A stretch of 13,193 bases of DNA from an uncultured Cellvibrio sp. (GTDB lineage: Bacteria; Pseudomonadota; Gammaproteobacteria; Pseudomonadales; Cellvibrionaceae). The first letter of the stretch is position 1; every line of letters starts with the position of its first letter. This document shows, in pieces, positions 5,662 to 13,193 of this stretch. The stretch covers positions 1 to 13,193 of the forward strand of contig CAMLML010000103.1 in NCBI GenBank assembly GCA_946481095.1. Reading direction: 5' to 3'. The position numbers were made by a program, and so were the translations under genes. The notes below the pieces were generated by a model. That model ran no database searches. It was not told where the DNA came from and worked only from the letters and a program-made list of their open reading frames with translations.

Positions 5662-6045
5662 TTATTTAACACCCAACAATTCAATTTTATAACCGTCAGG
5701 ATCTTCAACAAATGCAAGAATAGTAGTGCCATGTTTCATAGGGCCGGGTTCGCGTACAATTTTACCGCCAGCCGCGCGAATTTTATCGCAGGTTGCGTAA
5801 ACATCATCACAACCAATAGCAATGTGACCATAACCTTTACCCAAGTCATAAGATGTCACGCCGTAGTTGTAGGTCAACTCGATCACTGTGTGATTGGATT
5901 CATCGCCATAACCAATAAATGCCAGAGTAAATTCACCTTCGGGATAATCCTGTTGGCGCAATAATTTCATACCCAATACCTTGGTATAAAAATCGATAGA
6001 TTTTGCAAGATTGCCAACGCGCAGCATAGTATGCAGAATTCTCAT
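5662..6045 (-). CDS. gloA: Lactoylglutathione lyase (glyoxalase I)
   Basis: GloA isomerises the hemithioacetal of methylglyoxal and glutathione to S-lactoylglutathione in the cytosol, the first step of glutathione-dependent methylglyoxal detoxification. With the start at ATG 6045 the protein has 127 residues (E. coli 135). The four metal ligands fall at the same numbers as in the E. coli enzyme: His5, Glu56, His74 and Glu122. The latter two lie in GYGHIAI and [10 protein letters not shown]. The frame extends three codons upstream to a GTG at 6054, but alignment with the family opening [10 protein letters not shown] favours 6045. The deduced metal type is the Ni2+-dependent bacterial class, by family resemblance. 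It is followed by the REP unit that can terminate it. Confidence 0.95.
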   Translation of the reverse strand: MRILHTMLRVGNLAKSIDFYTKVLGMKLLRQQDYPEGEFTLAFIGYGDESNHTVIELTYNYGVTSYDLGKGYGHIAIGCDDVYATCDKIRAAGGKIVREPGPMKHGTTILAFVEDPDGYKIELLGVK

Positions 6046-6118
6046 ATTGAACACTCATTTAATCAAAAAAATTACTGGTGTCTATTTTCCAGCTTATGGC
6101 AGAGATAATCACGCAGCT

Positions 6119-6145
6119 AAAAAAAACTTTGCAGTTAATCGCAAA
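6119..6145 (-). terminator. Weak intrinsic terminator after the Omp85 gene
   Basis: On the minus strand TTTGC (6145-6141) pairs with GCAAA (6132-6128) around an 8-nt loop, and a G and eight T follow (to 6119). It begins 20 nt after the Omp85-type stop codon. The stem has only five pairs, so efficiency is doubtful and gloA may be partly co-transcribed. Confidence 0.4.
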
Positions 6146-6165
6146 TAATAGCATGTCAAGTCAGT

Positions 6166-7845
6166 TTAGAATTTTTGGAAGGCACCAATACTCAGCTGAT
6201 AATCATCAGTACCGGTTTTGGCAGAGGTGGGCACGGCGAAATCAACATGCACTATATTTCCGACGCGCACTTTTGTGGGAGCAAAACGTAAACCAAATCC
6301 AACATTACTTAATAACTTGCTTTTACCATATTGGTCTACGCCCCAGGCTTTGCCTGTGTCATAAAAAAGGACAGCCCCCAAACGGGCCAAATTAAAAATA
6401 TGAATATCGGTGAAATATCGACGCTCAATCGTTACCGAATAGCGTTTGTCACCACGTTGGAAATCAGCGGCATAACCCCGCATGCCGGTTAAATCTCCAA
6501 GAGTTAGCTCTTCAAATTGCGCCAGCTCATGACCTTGATGATATTGGAATCCAAGATACCAGCGGCTGTGGCTGGATTGAAAATAATGATAAGCCCCTTG
6601 TACACCATAAACGACTGAATCATCAAAAGCTGAATCGGTATGGCGTCGCCCATTCACTGTTACGCCGGATTCAAAAACATGCTCTTCATCCACATCAATT
6701 CGATAGTTATATAAGGCGATATAACGCAGTACATCATCGGTATTGTCAAAGGTCTCACCGCCAAAACCCACGCGCAACAAAAAATTATGTCCGAGTGATA
6801 AATCTTCTGGCCGTTGAATTTGATTCACGTTTTTGTAAATACCGAAACGGTTTTCGAGATATTGATATTCGATCCAGGGATAATTGGCTTCACGTCTGGT
6901 GGGAATAGCTTGCAAGGTTTCGCTATTGGGATAAAAACTGTCTTCTTCTTTTGAAAAACCGACTAACCAGCGCTGGGTATAACTATCATTGATATCGGTT
7001 GCAACGCCGTAGTAAACAGAATTTTTTACGCTTTGATGAACAAAGGAATTAATTTGTACATCCATATGGCGAATCATATCATCCTGAGTGTAATCTTCTT
7101 GATAAATACCTGTTGCCCAAGGCGTATCCAATGCATAAAAAGGATGCTCAAGTTCGATAATCGTATTTTTACCATCGCTGGTATCGGCGTAATAGAGTTT
7201 GGTGGAAATTTGTGAATTAAAAATATGCGGATTATTAAATTGATAACGAATTAAATTGCGCTGACTATTTTCTTCGTAGCCCACTAAAAATGAACTGCCG
7301 GTTCCGAGTATATTGCCATCGGTTATTGCAAAGCCCTTGGTCGTACCATCAGATTTTTTACTCAATGACAGTTGGGGCTCGAGTGACCATGAGTCTTGCG
7401 TCACTACCAACAAATCCACTTGATCATCACAAATTGTCAAAGGACGAATGTAAGCATTAGAGAGATACGCACGTCCACGCAAAATACGCGCTGACTCTTG
7501 TATCTGTTTACGATTGAGTTTGTCACCCGGTTTGAAAAGCAATTGCGCTGCGACCACTTTTGGGCGTGTATTGATATGAAGCGTATTGACGAATCGGTAA
7601 AGCCGATTATTCTCATCAGGATTATTTTCATCGAACACCGGCATGGTGTTGTATTCAATATGACGAATTATTTTGCCTTCAAGTCCGTCATACCAGTTCA
7701 GATCCACACGAGACTCTTTCAAATCCGCGATATCCGGCACTTCATATTCAAAGGGGTGACAAGACGGATCGTAAGGGAAATCAGGTTTTTCTTCGGCCCA
7801 TCCCAAAAGCGGCAGTCCAAGCAAGAGCAAACCCAACTTACGCAT
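6166..7845 (-). CDS. Omp85/BamA-superfamily outer-membrane protein with one POTRA-like domain
   Basis: With the start at ATG 7845 the product has 559 residues. ATG 7845 is preceded by AGGA at 6 nt, whereas the frame's first ATG at 7863 lies before the signal peptide. Residues 1-18 are a Sec signal peptide ending near LGWA. Residues about 55-150 resemble a POTRA domain (LLFKPGDKLNRKQIQESARI, then LLVVTQDSWSLEP). The remainder is aromatic, alternating beta-barrel sequence. GDLTGMRGY (450-458) corresponds to the conserved (V/I)RG(F/Y) loop-6 motif of Omp85 barrels, and the last residue is the outer-membrane Phe (GAFQKF). One POTRA distinguishes it from BamA (five) and TamA (three). Its substrate is unknown. 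It starts 52 bp after the TauE/SafE gene on the same strand and may be the tail of the cco operon. Confidence 0.85.
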   Translation of the reverse strand: MRKLGLLLLGLPLLGWAEEKPDFPYDPSCHPFEYEVPDIADLKESRVDLNWYDGLEGKIIRHIEYNTMPVFDENNPDENNRLYRFVNTLHINTRPKVVAAQLLFKPGDKLNRKQIQESARILRGRAYLSNAYIRPLTICDDQVDLLVVTQDSWSLEPQLSLSKKSDGTTKGFAITDGNILGTGSSFLVGYEENSQRNLIRYQFNNPHIFNSQISTKLYYADTSDGKNTIIELEHPFYALDTPWATGIYQEDYTQDDMIRHMDVQINSFVHQSVKNSVYYGVATDINDSYTQRWLVGFSKEEDSFYPNSETLQAIPTRREANYPWIEYQYLENRFGIYKNVNQIQRPEDLSLGHNFLLRVGFGGETFDNTDDVLRYIALYNYRIDVDEEHVFESGVTVNGRRHTDSAFDDSVVYGVQGAYHYFQSSHSRWYLGFQYHQGHELAQFEELTLGDLTGMRGYAADFQRGDKRYSVTIERRYFTDIHIFNLARLGAVLFYDTGKAWGVDQYGKSKLLSNVGFGLRFAPTKVRVGNIVHVDFAVPTSAKTGTDDYQLSIGAFQKF

Positions 7846-7897
7846 AATGAATCCTGATTCCATCGTTTATTCCAATCTGGGAAATTGCCATTGATCA

Positions 7898-8755
7898 TTA
7901 ATGATGGGAATGATCCTGATCATTCCTGGAAGATTGTGAATCCTGTTGTATATCGGAATGATGCATGGAGTGATCACCTTGATTATGTTCGTGCATGGAA
8001 TGGTCATGATGTCCCATATCAGTTTGATCTTGTGGCATTTCCATAGTGTGATGCTGCTGATGCCCTTGCTGAAATGCACCGCCACCCCACAAAGTCCACA
8101 CGCCAAACAAAATAATCAGTATTGCCATAGCCCAGCGAAGTTGTTTGATCTGCAACCAGCGATTGAGTTCCTGAACCAAGACACCCGAGAGCAAAACGCT
8201 GGGTAAAGTGCCAAGACCAAATGCCAACATCAAACTGGCTGAGCCGACGGCAGAACCCGAGGTTACAGCATAGGTCAGCGCAGAATAAACCAGTCCGCAA
8301 GGCAACCAACCCCAGATAAATCCCAACAACAGGGCTTTCAGTGTTGAATCGACTGGCATTAACTTTTTGCCTAATGGTTGGATGTAAACCCACAAATACC
8401 GACCCGCTTTTTCCAAATGAATTAATCCCTTCCACCAGTCGGCCAGATAAAGTCCCATAGCGATTAACAACAAACCTGCTAACCAACGCAAAAAAGTCAG
8501 CCCACCACCAGCAACTAATTGCTCAACCAATCCACCCAGTAACAAACCAATTACGGCATAACTGAGAATGCGACCAAGGTTATAGGAAAACAAAATCCAC
8601 CAACGTAATGCACGGTGTTCTTGTGGTATGGCCATGCTCAATGCGCCCATAATGCCACCGCACATACCGATGCAATGTGCGCTGCTTAATAAACCCAATA
8701 AAAATGCAGCCGTGATGGTGGTGATGTCAAAGGTCGAAGCGAAATCAAACGTCAT
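7898..8755 (-). CDS. TauE/SafE-family (COG2836-type) membrane protein with His/Met-rich tail
   Basis: This 285-residue polytopic inner-membrane protein has six or so hydrophobic segments up to residue 224. Its core carries SSAHCIGMCGG (24-34; Cys28, Cys32) and GWLPCGLVYSA (149-159; Cys153), the two half-signatures shared with DsbD/CcdA-like transporters. Residues 231-285 hold 14 His and 5 Met with repeats of DHSMH type, a metal- and probably copper-binding tail. A homologous gene follows ccoS in Pseudomonas (PA1547, from memory), and a role in copper supply to cbb3 oxidase is likely but unproven; 'sulfite exporter' is only a family label. ATG 8755 overlaps the ccoS stop (ATGA), so translation is coupled. 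Confidence 0.88.
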   Translation of the reverse strand: MTFDFASTFDITTITAAFLLGLLSSAHCIGMCGGIMGALSMAIPQEHRALRWWILFSYNLGRILSYAVIGLLLGGLVEQLVAGGGLTFLRWLAGLLLIAMGLYLADWWKGLIHLEKAGRYLWVYIQPLGKKLMPVDSTLKALLLGFIWGWLPCGLVYSALTYAVTSGSAVGSASLMLAFGLGTLPSVLLSGVLVQELNRWLQIKQLRWAMAILIILFGVWTLWGGGAFQQGHQQHHTMEMPQDQTDMGHHDHSMHEHNQGDHSMHHSDIQQDSQSSRNDQDHSHH

Positions 8756-8952
8756 AGGGAAGAATTCTTGTTTTGAGGCTCTTGTTCAGAATTGGAAAGA
8801 GAATTTTTTTTGGCTGTTTCATCGAACAATATTCGATGAGCTTCGGTATCAAGATTGTCATACTGGCCATTATTAATAGCCCAAAATAATACTTTTATTG
8901 CTACGGCAATAAAAATTAACGCTACTGGTACTAAAAAATAAAGACTTTCCAC
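8752..8952 (-). CDS. ccoS: CcoS/FixS, cbb3 oxidase maturation protein
   Basis: CcoS is a small single-pass membrane protein needed for cofactor insertion (heme b and copper) into cytochrome cbb3 oxidase. The 66-residue product starts at GTG 8952, with AAGG placed 6 nt upstream on the minus strand, and opens with the classic VESLYFLVPVALIF. One membrane helix spans about residues 3-25. It is followed by the family signature FWAINNGQYDNLDTEAHRIL and a polar tail rich in Ser, Asn and Lys. The frame extends upstream to an ATG at 8991, but those 13 residues are not part of the family pattern. Its stop codon overlaps the start of the TauE/SafE gene by 4 nt. Confidence 0.93.
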   Translation of the reverse strand: MESLYFLVPVALIFIAVAIKVLFWAINNGQYDNLDTEAHRILFDETAKKNSLSNSEQEPQNKNSSL

Positions 8953-9016
8953 AAAAAACCTTCTCGAATTATCAGCAACAAAATATTGCATTTAAGGTAA
9001 TACCAACAAACCTATT

Positions 9017-11443
9017 TTAGCGGGTTAATCGCAAAGCGTTAAAAATAACAATCAGGGAACTCAGTGTCATACCTATGGCGGCAAGCCAGGGTGCTACCCA
9101 TCCGGCGGCGGCTAATGGTAATGCCAATAAATTATAAATCAGGGAATAACGTAAATTTTGTTTCATAATTTTTTGTGCATCACGTGAAATTGCCAATGCC
9201 TTGATGATCACGTGCAAGTGATTATTTAATAACAAAGCATCGGCACGGGTTTGTGCAAGATCGGAAGCAGCCGCCATAGCCACTGACACATCTGCACCGG
9301 ACAACACCGGAATATCATTAATACCATCACCCAGCATCAGTACTTTATCACCATCTGCCTGACGTTTTTTCAACTGCGACAATTTGTCTTCCGGCCTTGC
9401 TTCCGCAGTCCACTCCATAATACCCAATTGATTGGCAACCCGGCTCACCGCCGCTGTATGATCACCGCTGATTAATTCAACCGCTATATCCTGCTCCAAT
9501 AAACTCTGTATTAATTGTTTGGCATCAGGTCGCAACTGATCCTGCAAGCCTATCCAGGCAATATTGTGCTGCTGATTCGATAATAACAACCAGGTGTGTT
9601 CAGCATCCGGTGGTTCTAATTTATCAGCAGTTATATTTGCAAATTCGGCGCGCCCCAATCGAAAATGCTTCTGTGGGGATTTGAATGAATCCGTTTGTAC
9701 AAACGGTTGCTTTCCACTTTCAATATCAACTGTTGCTTCTATACCTTCAGCCGTTATTTGCTGTGTATTAGTAGCAATATATTTGCCCGACCAGGAAGAA
9801 AATGCTGTAGCCAATGGATGATTGGAATTTTGTTCCAGTGCTGCCGCTATGGACAAAATCGTTTCTCGTGAGGCCAAAGGATGAAACTCACTTACACATA
9901 ATTCAACTTTATTCACAACAAATTCGCCCTTGGTCAAAGTACCGGTTTTATCAAGGATAACCCGATTAATTTTGGTGAGCGTTTCAATAACATGACCACG
10001 GGTTACCAAAAAACCCTGCTTACGCAAATTCGCTGTAGCTGCAGATAAAGCAGCAGGAATTGATAGTGATAAAGCACAGGGACAGGTGACAACCAGCACC
10101 GAAAGCGTAATCCAGAAAGCGCGCTCGGGTTGATACCATAACCAAAAACCCATCACCAACACACAAAAAATTAATAATCTGGCAATAAAAAATCGAGCCA
10201 TTTTATCGGCCATCACCAATTGATTGGGTTTATCCTCAGCGGCTCGCGTAGCCAGTTTTTCAATCGCCGATAATTGTGTGTCCGCACCAACAGCTGTCAC
10301 CTGAATTTTTAGCTGACTGTGATGATTCAATGTGCCCGCAATCACAGGATCACCAATTGTTTTGGTTACTGATTGTGATTCACCGGTTAACAGTGACTCA
10401 ATTACGGCACTATTACCTTCGAGCACACGTCCGTCACAGGGAAATGTCTCGCCGGATTTTACCAATACCTGATCACCCGGTTTTAATACAGAAACCGGTA
10501 ACATTTCTTCTTTTTGATCACGAATGCAACAGGCAGTGAGTGGCATTAATTGTGCGAGATTGGAAAACGCCAAGCGATTTTTGTGTCTAGCCCGTAATTC
10601 TACATAGCGACCCAATAACAAAAAAAAGGTAAACATGGAAACCGATTCAAAATAAACTTCACCGGTTCCGGTCACTGTTGCAAACACGCTCGCCAAATAA
10701 GCAAGACCAATTGCCAAAGCAACCGGCACATCCATAATCAAATGTTTTTGTTGCAAACTTCTGAACGCATTTTGAAAAAAAGGTTTCGCCGAAAAAAATA
10801 CAACCGGTGTTGCGACCAGTAATGACAACCAACGCAAAAAATCCATCCAAAAACCGGTAGCACCGGCATAGAGGCCTACAGCAACCATCATGGCTTGCAT
10901 ACTGCCGAAACCGGCAACACCAATTCGAAATAAAGCCAGACGATTTTCTTTTTTAATTAACGCTTGTTGTTGCTCGTCTGTTGCCGGGCGAGCCTGATAA
11001 CCAATCTCTGCCAACTCTTTTAATAAAATCGACAAGGGATAATCCGCTTGCCATACCAGGCTTGCCCTGTGTGTAGTCACATTCACGGAAATAGATTTTA
11101 CTGCCGGATTTTTTTTCAAATGAGTCTCAATCAGCCAACTGCAAGCAGCACAACTCAAGCCCTCCAATAATAAACTGGCTTGTCGTGTTTCAGAGGAGAA
11201 GGGAATAACAAATGAAGACTGAACTTCAGGTAAATCATAAATGGAAAAATCTGTTAGCGATGGATCTATTTTGCGATTGGTTTGCGTACGGTATTGATAA
11301 AAACTTTCCAAACCGCCATCGACAATTGCCATGGCCACTGCCTGGCATCCGGGGCAACACATTGAACGCGGCTGTCCATCAATAACCACCGGAAAATTAG
11401 CGGAGGCAGGAACAGGCAGCCCACAGTGATAGCAGCTCTGCAT
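9017..11443 (-). CDS. ccoI: CcoI/FixI, copper-translocating P1B-type ATPase
   Basis: CcoI exports Cu+ from the cytosol across the inner membrane for delivery to the CuB site of cbb3 oxidase. From ATG 11443 the protein has 808 residues. The N-terminus holds CYHCG (4-8) and CCPGC (29-33), as in FixI-type pumps. A heavy-metal domain follows with GLSCAAC (95-101; Cys98, Cys101). Further signatures are TGES (353-356), the transport motif CPC (454-456), the phosphorylated DKTGT (Asp498), HP (542-543) and GDGIND (705-710), ending in two membrane helices. The frame extends to an ATG at 11524 inside ccoH. ATG 11443 is preferred because the extra 27 residues are not family-like, although its ribosome-binding site is weak. 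It starts 11 bp after the ccoH stop. Confidence 0.96.
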   Translation of the reverse strand: MQSCYHCGLPVPASANFPVVIDGQPRSMCCPGCQAVAMAIVDGGLESFYQYRTQTNRKIDPSLTDFSIYDLPEVQSSFVIPFSSETRQASLLLEGLSCAACSWLIETHLKKNPAVKSISVNVTTHRASLVWQADYPLSILLKELAEIGYQARPATDEQQQALIKKENRLALFRIGVAGFGSMQAMMVAVGLYAGATGFWMDFLRWLSLLVATPVVFFSAKPFFQNAFRSLQQKHLIMDVPVALAIGLAYLASVFATVTGTGEVYFESVSMFTFFLLLGRYVELRARHKNRLAFSNLAQLMPLTACCIRDQKEEMLPVSVLKPGDQVLVKSGETFPCDGRVLEGNSAVIESLLTGESQSVTKTIGDPVIAGTLNHHSQLKIQVTAVGADTQLSAIEKLATRAAEDKPNQLVMADKMARFFIARLLIFCVLVMGFWLWYQPERAFWITLSVLVVTCPCALSLSIPAALSAATANLRKQGFLVTRGHVIETLTKINRVILDKTGTLTKGEFVVNKVELCVSEFHPLASRETILSIAAALEQNSNHPLATAFSSWSGKYIATNTQQITAEGIEATVDIESGKQPFVQTDSFKSPQKHFRLGRAEFANITADKLEPPDAEHTWLLLSNQQHNIAWIGLQDQLRPDAKQLIQSLLEQDIAVELISGDHTAAVSRVANQLGIMEWTAEARPEDKLSQLKKRQADGDKVLMLGDGINDIPVLSGADVSVAMAAASDLAQTRADALLLNNHLHVIIKALAISRDAQKIMKQNLRYSLIYNLLALPLAAAGWVAPWLAAIGMTLSSLIVIFNALRLTR

Positions 11444-11454
11444 TCTGCGGCAAC

Positions 11455-12024
11455 CTATTGCACACGAGGTTTCAGCCAGGCATCCCGGGTAGCTGAAAAA
11501 TGAATCTGGCCACTCAGCGTCCATTCGGCATCATTCCTGTTCGCCAGCGTATCAGTAGCATAAAGTGTGAGATACCAATTATATTCCGGACGTGACTTTA
11601 ACTCGCCCTGATACTGATTGGCTGTTTTTTTATGTAACACAATAATTTGATCAAACGACGCTTTTACCGGATGCCCCATATTCAATAACAAAATATCCGG
11701 ATGCGATTTTCCATCCATACGCGGGTGATCAAAGCGCAAATTAACTTTATTTTTATCCAGATCAAATTTCACTAATGCAATTAATCCCAACTCACTGGCA
11801 CGTTTGTCTTGATCCAGTGTTTGATTAATCATTCGACCTTCTTTGTAATAATTATCAATCACCACATCGTCAGCGTTGTTCAACGCAATAGAGACAGTGA
11901 ATCCACACATAATGATGATAAAAATCAAAGGCCCAAAAACAAACCAGAACCAAAACTGACGGTACCAGGGAGCGACCGCTTCATGTTCAGCGGAATCAAT
12001 CCGGTGTTCAGGTAAATTTGACAT
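11455..12024 (-). CDS. ccoH: CcoH/FixH, cbb3 oxidase assembly protein
   Basis: CcoH is a bitopic inner-membrane protein that associates with cbb3 oxidase during assembly and helps its maturation. The 189-residue product has a polar N-terminus, one membrane helix (about 24-48, with FWFWFVFGPLIF) and the recognisable DNYYKEGRMINQ motif (57-68). A periplasmic beta-rich domain follows, with WYLTLYA and the tail WTLSGQIHF, typical of the FixH family. The start codon ATG 12024 lies 2 nt after the ccoG stop, so translational coupling is likely. Confidence 0.93.
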   Translation of the reverse strand: MSNLPEHRIDSAEHEAVAPWYRQFWFWFVFGPLIFIIIMCGFTVSIALNNADDVVIDNYYKEGRMINQTLDQDKRASELGLIALVKFDLDKNKVNLRFDHPRMDGKSHPDILLLNMGHPVKASFDQIIVLHKKTANQYQGELKSRPEYNWYLTLYATDTLANRNDAEWTLSGQIHFSATRDAWLKPRVQ

Positions 12025-12026
12025 AA

Positions 12027-13193
12027 TCAGGGTCCGATAAACGTTGTTTCATGTATTGCTGTAATACTGGCGTCTTCCCGCGCCTTCACAATAAACCGAA
12101 TCGTATTTTTTTGATGTTTTAATTCATTCCTGTTGATGCTGACACGCACAGGCATAGTCAGGATTTCACCTTCCAATACATCGTAATTTTTATAGCCCTG
12201 AATTGAAAAATTACCTTCACCTTCTACCAACAAATCATACACATGGGTTTTCCTGTCCATATTGCTGATTTTGATTGTGTAAACGTTTTGAATTTGATTT
12301 TCAACTTCACGATACATTTTCACACCGCGATCGCGTTGTGCCTCAACCACTACCGGTACACGATTCACAATCGAATAAACAAACAAGCCCATCATAATCG
12401 AGAGCATCAAACCGTAACCCAGCAACCGCGGACGAAATACTTTGGTCTTACCGGTTTGGATAGCATCTTCTGTAGTAAAACTGATTAATCCCTGCGGATA
12501 ACCCATTTTATCCATCACCTGATTACAGGCATCAACGCATAAACCGCAATCAATACATTCCGCTTGCAACCCATCGCGAATATCGATATTTACCGGACAA
12601 ACCTGTACGCACCAGGAGCAATCGGTGCAATCGCCCAAGCCTTTTGCCTTGTAATCTTCATTGGGTTTACGTGGACCGCGTTTTTCGCCACGCAGGGGAT
12701 TATAGGAAACAGTCAATGTATCCTTGTCGTACATCACCGCCTGGAAGCGCGCATAAGGACAAATGTATTTACAAAATTGTTCGCGCATAAAACCGGCGTT
12801 CATGTAAGTCATGGCAGTAAAAATTCCTGTCCAGACAAAAGGCATAAACTCCATGTCGAAAGTAAAAAAACCGGTAACCAATTCACGAATGGGTGTGAAA
12901 TAACCAACAAAGGTTAATGAAGTCACCAGCGAAATGCTGATCCACAAAAATTGTTTGGCGCCTTTACGCCATAACTTTTCCAATCCCCAGGGTTGCGCAT
13001 CCAATTTCATACGTTTATTTCTGTCGCCTTCACAGACATGTTCGGCCCAGATAAACATTTGCGTCCACACTGTTTGCGGACAAGTAAAACCGCACCAGAC
13101 ACGCCCAACCAACCCCGTCACTGTGAATAACAAGAATGCCGATATCACCAATAACCATGCAAGGTACATAGCGTCTTGTGGCCAAAACGTTAG
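12027..13193 (-). CDS. ccoG: CcoG/FixG, polyferredoxin for cbb3 copper handling (5' end cut by the window)
   Basis: CcoG is an inner-membrane [4Fe-4S] protein shown in other bacteria to reduce Cu2+ to Cu+ for cbb3 oxidase assembly. The window holds 388 C-terminal residues; the frame runs open off the right edge (first codons LTFWPQDA), so about 80-90 N-terminal residues are missing. Counting from the first Met seen (13169): GRVWCGFTCPQTVW (22-35), YICPYARFQ (135-143), a ferredoxin cluster with Cys181, 184, 187 and 191, a second with Cys205, 208, 211 and 215, a membrane helix near 250-267 and the C-terminal Ig-like domain of FixG proteins. It is the first maturation gene of the group; ccoNOQP may lie beyond the edge. 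Confidence 0.95.
   Translation of the reverse strand, partial: LTFWPQDAMYLAWLLVISAFLLFTVTGLVGRVWCGFTCPQTVWTQMFIWAEHVCEGDRNKRMKLDAQPWGLEKLWRKGAKQFLWISISLVTSLTFVGYFTPIRELVTGFFTFDMEFMPFVWTGIFTAMTYMNAGFMREQFCKYICPYARFQAVMYDKDTLTVSYNPLRGEKRGPRKPNEDYKAKGLGDCTDCSWCVQVCPVNIDIRDGLQAECIDCGLCVDACNQVMDKMGYPQGLISFTTEDAIQTGKTKVFRPRLLGYGLMLSIMMGLFVYSIVNRVPVVVEAQRDRGVKMYREVENQIQNVYTIKISNMDRKTHVYDLLVEGEGNFSIQGYKNYDVLEGEILTMPVRVSINRNELKHQKNTIRFIVKAREDASITAIHETTFIGP

Noticed and set aside
7846..7863. Omp85 gene start at ATG 7863
   Set aside because: ATG 7845 has AGGA at 6 nt and begins directly with the Lys/Arg-hydrophobic signal peptide.
7891..7904. FNR/Anr-like box TTGATCATTAATGA
   Set aside because: Only the left half-site matches TTGAT-N4-ATCAA, and it lies at the end of a gene.
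7907..7926. Perfect 9-bp palindrome at the end of the TauE/SafE gene
   Set aside because: It arises from Asp/His/Asn codons of the His-rich tail and has no T run, so it is not a terminator; an operator role has no support.
8953..8991. Longer ccoS start at ATG 8991
   Set aside because: The GTG at 8952 has a well-placed AAGG and matches the family opening; the 13 extra residues do not.
11444..11524. Longer ccoI start at ATG 11524
   Set aside because: The added 27 residues overlap the end of ccoH and do not resemble FixI N-termini; ATG 11443 gives the usual MQSCYHCG opening.

Overview
The window looks like chromosomal DNA of a gammaproteobacterium of moderate to low GC content. I place it near the Pseudomonas/Cellvibrio side of the class. 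The evidence is the cbb3-oxidase maturation order ccoG-ccoH-ccoI-ccoS-TauE/SafE, which I recall from Pseudomonas, together with a long-form SelO, a glyoxalase I very close to the E. coli enzyme, and an Omp85 protein with a normal C-terminal Phe. This is a judgement from protein resemblance, not a database result. I see no insertion sequence, phage gene, CRISPR array, tRNA or rRNA.

Left part, plus strand (1-3906). Bases 1-194 are a gene-poor segment in which two overlapping frames stay open. After an AT-rich gap comes a compact transcription unit: an 11-bp AT palindrome (432-460), a strong sigma-70 promoter (TTGACA-16-TATTAT, 465-492) with a GC-rich discriminator, a nine-codon mini-ORF with a good ribosome-binding site (562-591), mutually exclusive hairpins, and a strong intrinsic terminator (648-682). 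It lies directly upstream of rtcB and is either a small RNA gene or a leader controlling rtcB. The genes that follow are closely spaced: rtcB (RNA ligase, 758-1966), an unrecognised 313-residue protein with an IEEIQSD motif (1977-2918), a 54-residue very basic protein (2932-3096) and, after 72 bp, a four-helix membrane protein of the DUF1461/Lit type (3169-3906). No rtcA, rtcR or archease gene is present.

Right part, minus strand (3937-13193), read from right to left. The cytochrome cbb3 oxidase maturation cluster comes first: ccoG (cut by the window edge), ccoH, ccoI, ccoS and a TauE/SafE-family membrane protein with a His/Met-rich tail. Gaps are 2 and 11 nt, then 64 nt before ccoS, and ccoS overlaps the TauE/SafE gene by 4 nt. 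CcoG handles copper reduction and CcoI copper transport, so the His/Met-rich tail fits a copper-handling role. The structural genes ccoNOQP are not in the window and may lie beyond the right edge. Next come a one-POTRA Omp85-family outer-membrane protein, gloA (glyoxalase I) and selO (protein AMPylase). A perfect 28-bp inverted repeat of REP/BIME type separates gloA and selO. One half of it doubles as a gloA terminator, and its outer edge touches the selO ribosome-binding site.

The two parts converge between 3906 and 3937 with only about 30 bp between the stop codons. The best candidates for something undescribed are the structured transcription unit in front of rtcB and the rtcB / IEEIQSD-protein / small-basic-protein gene set.
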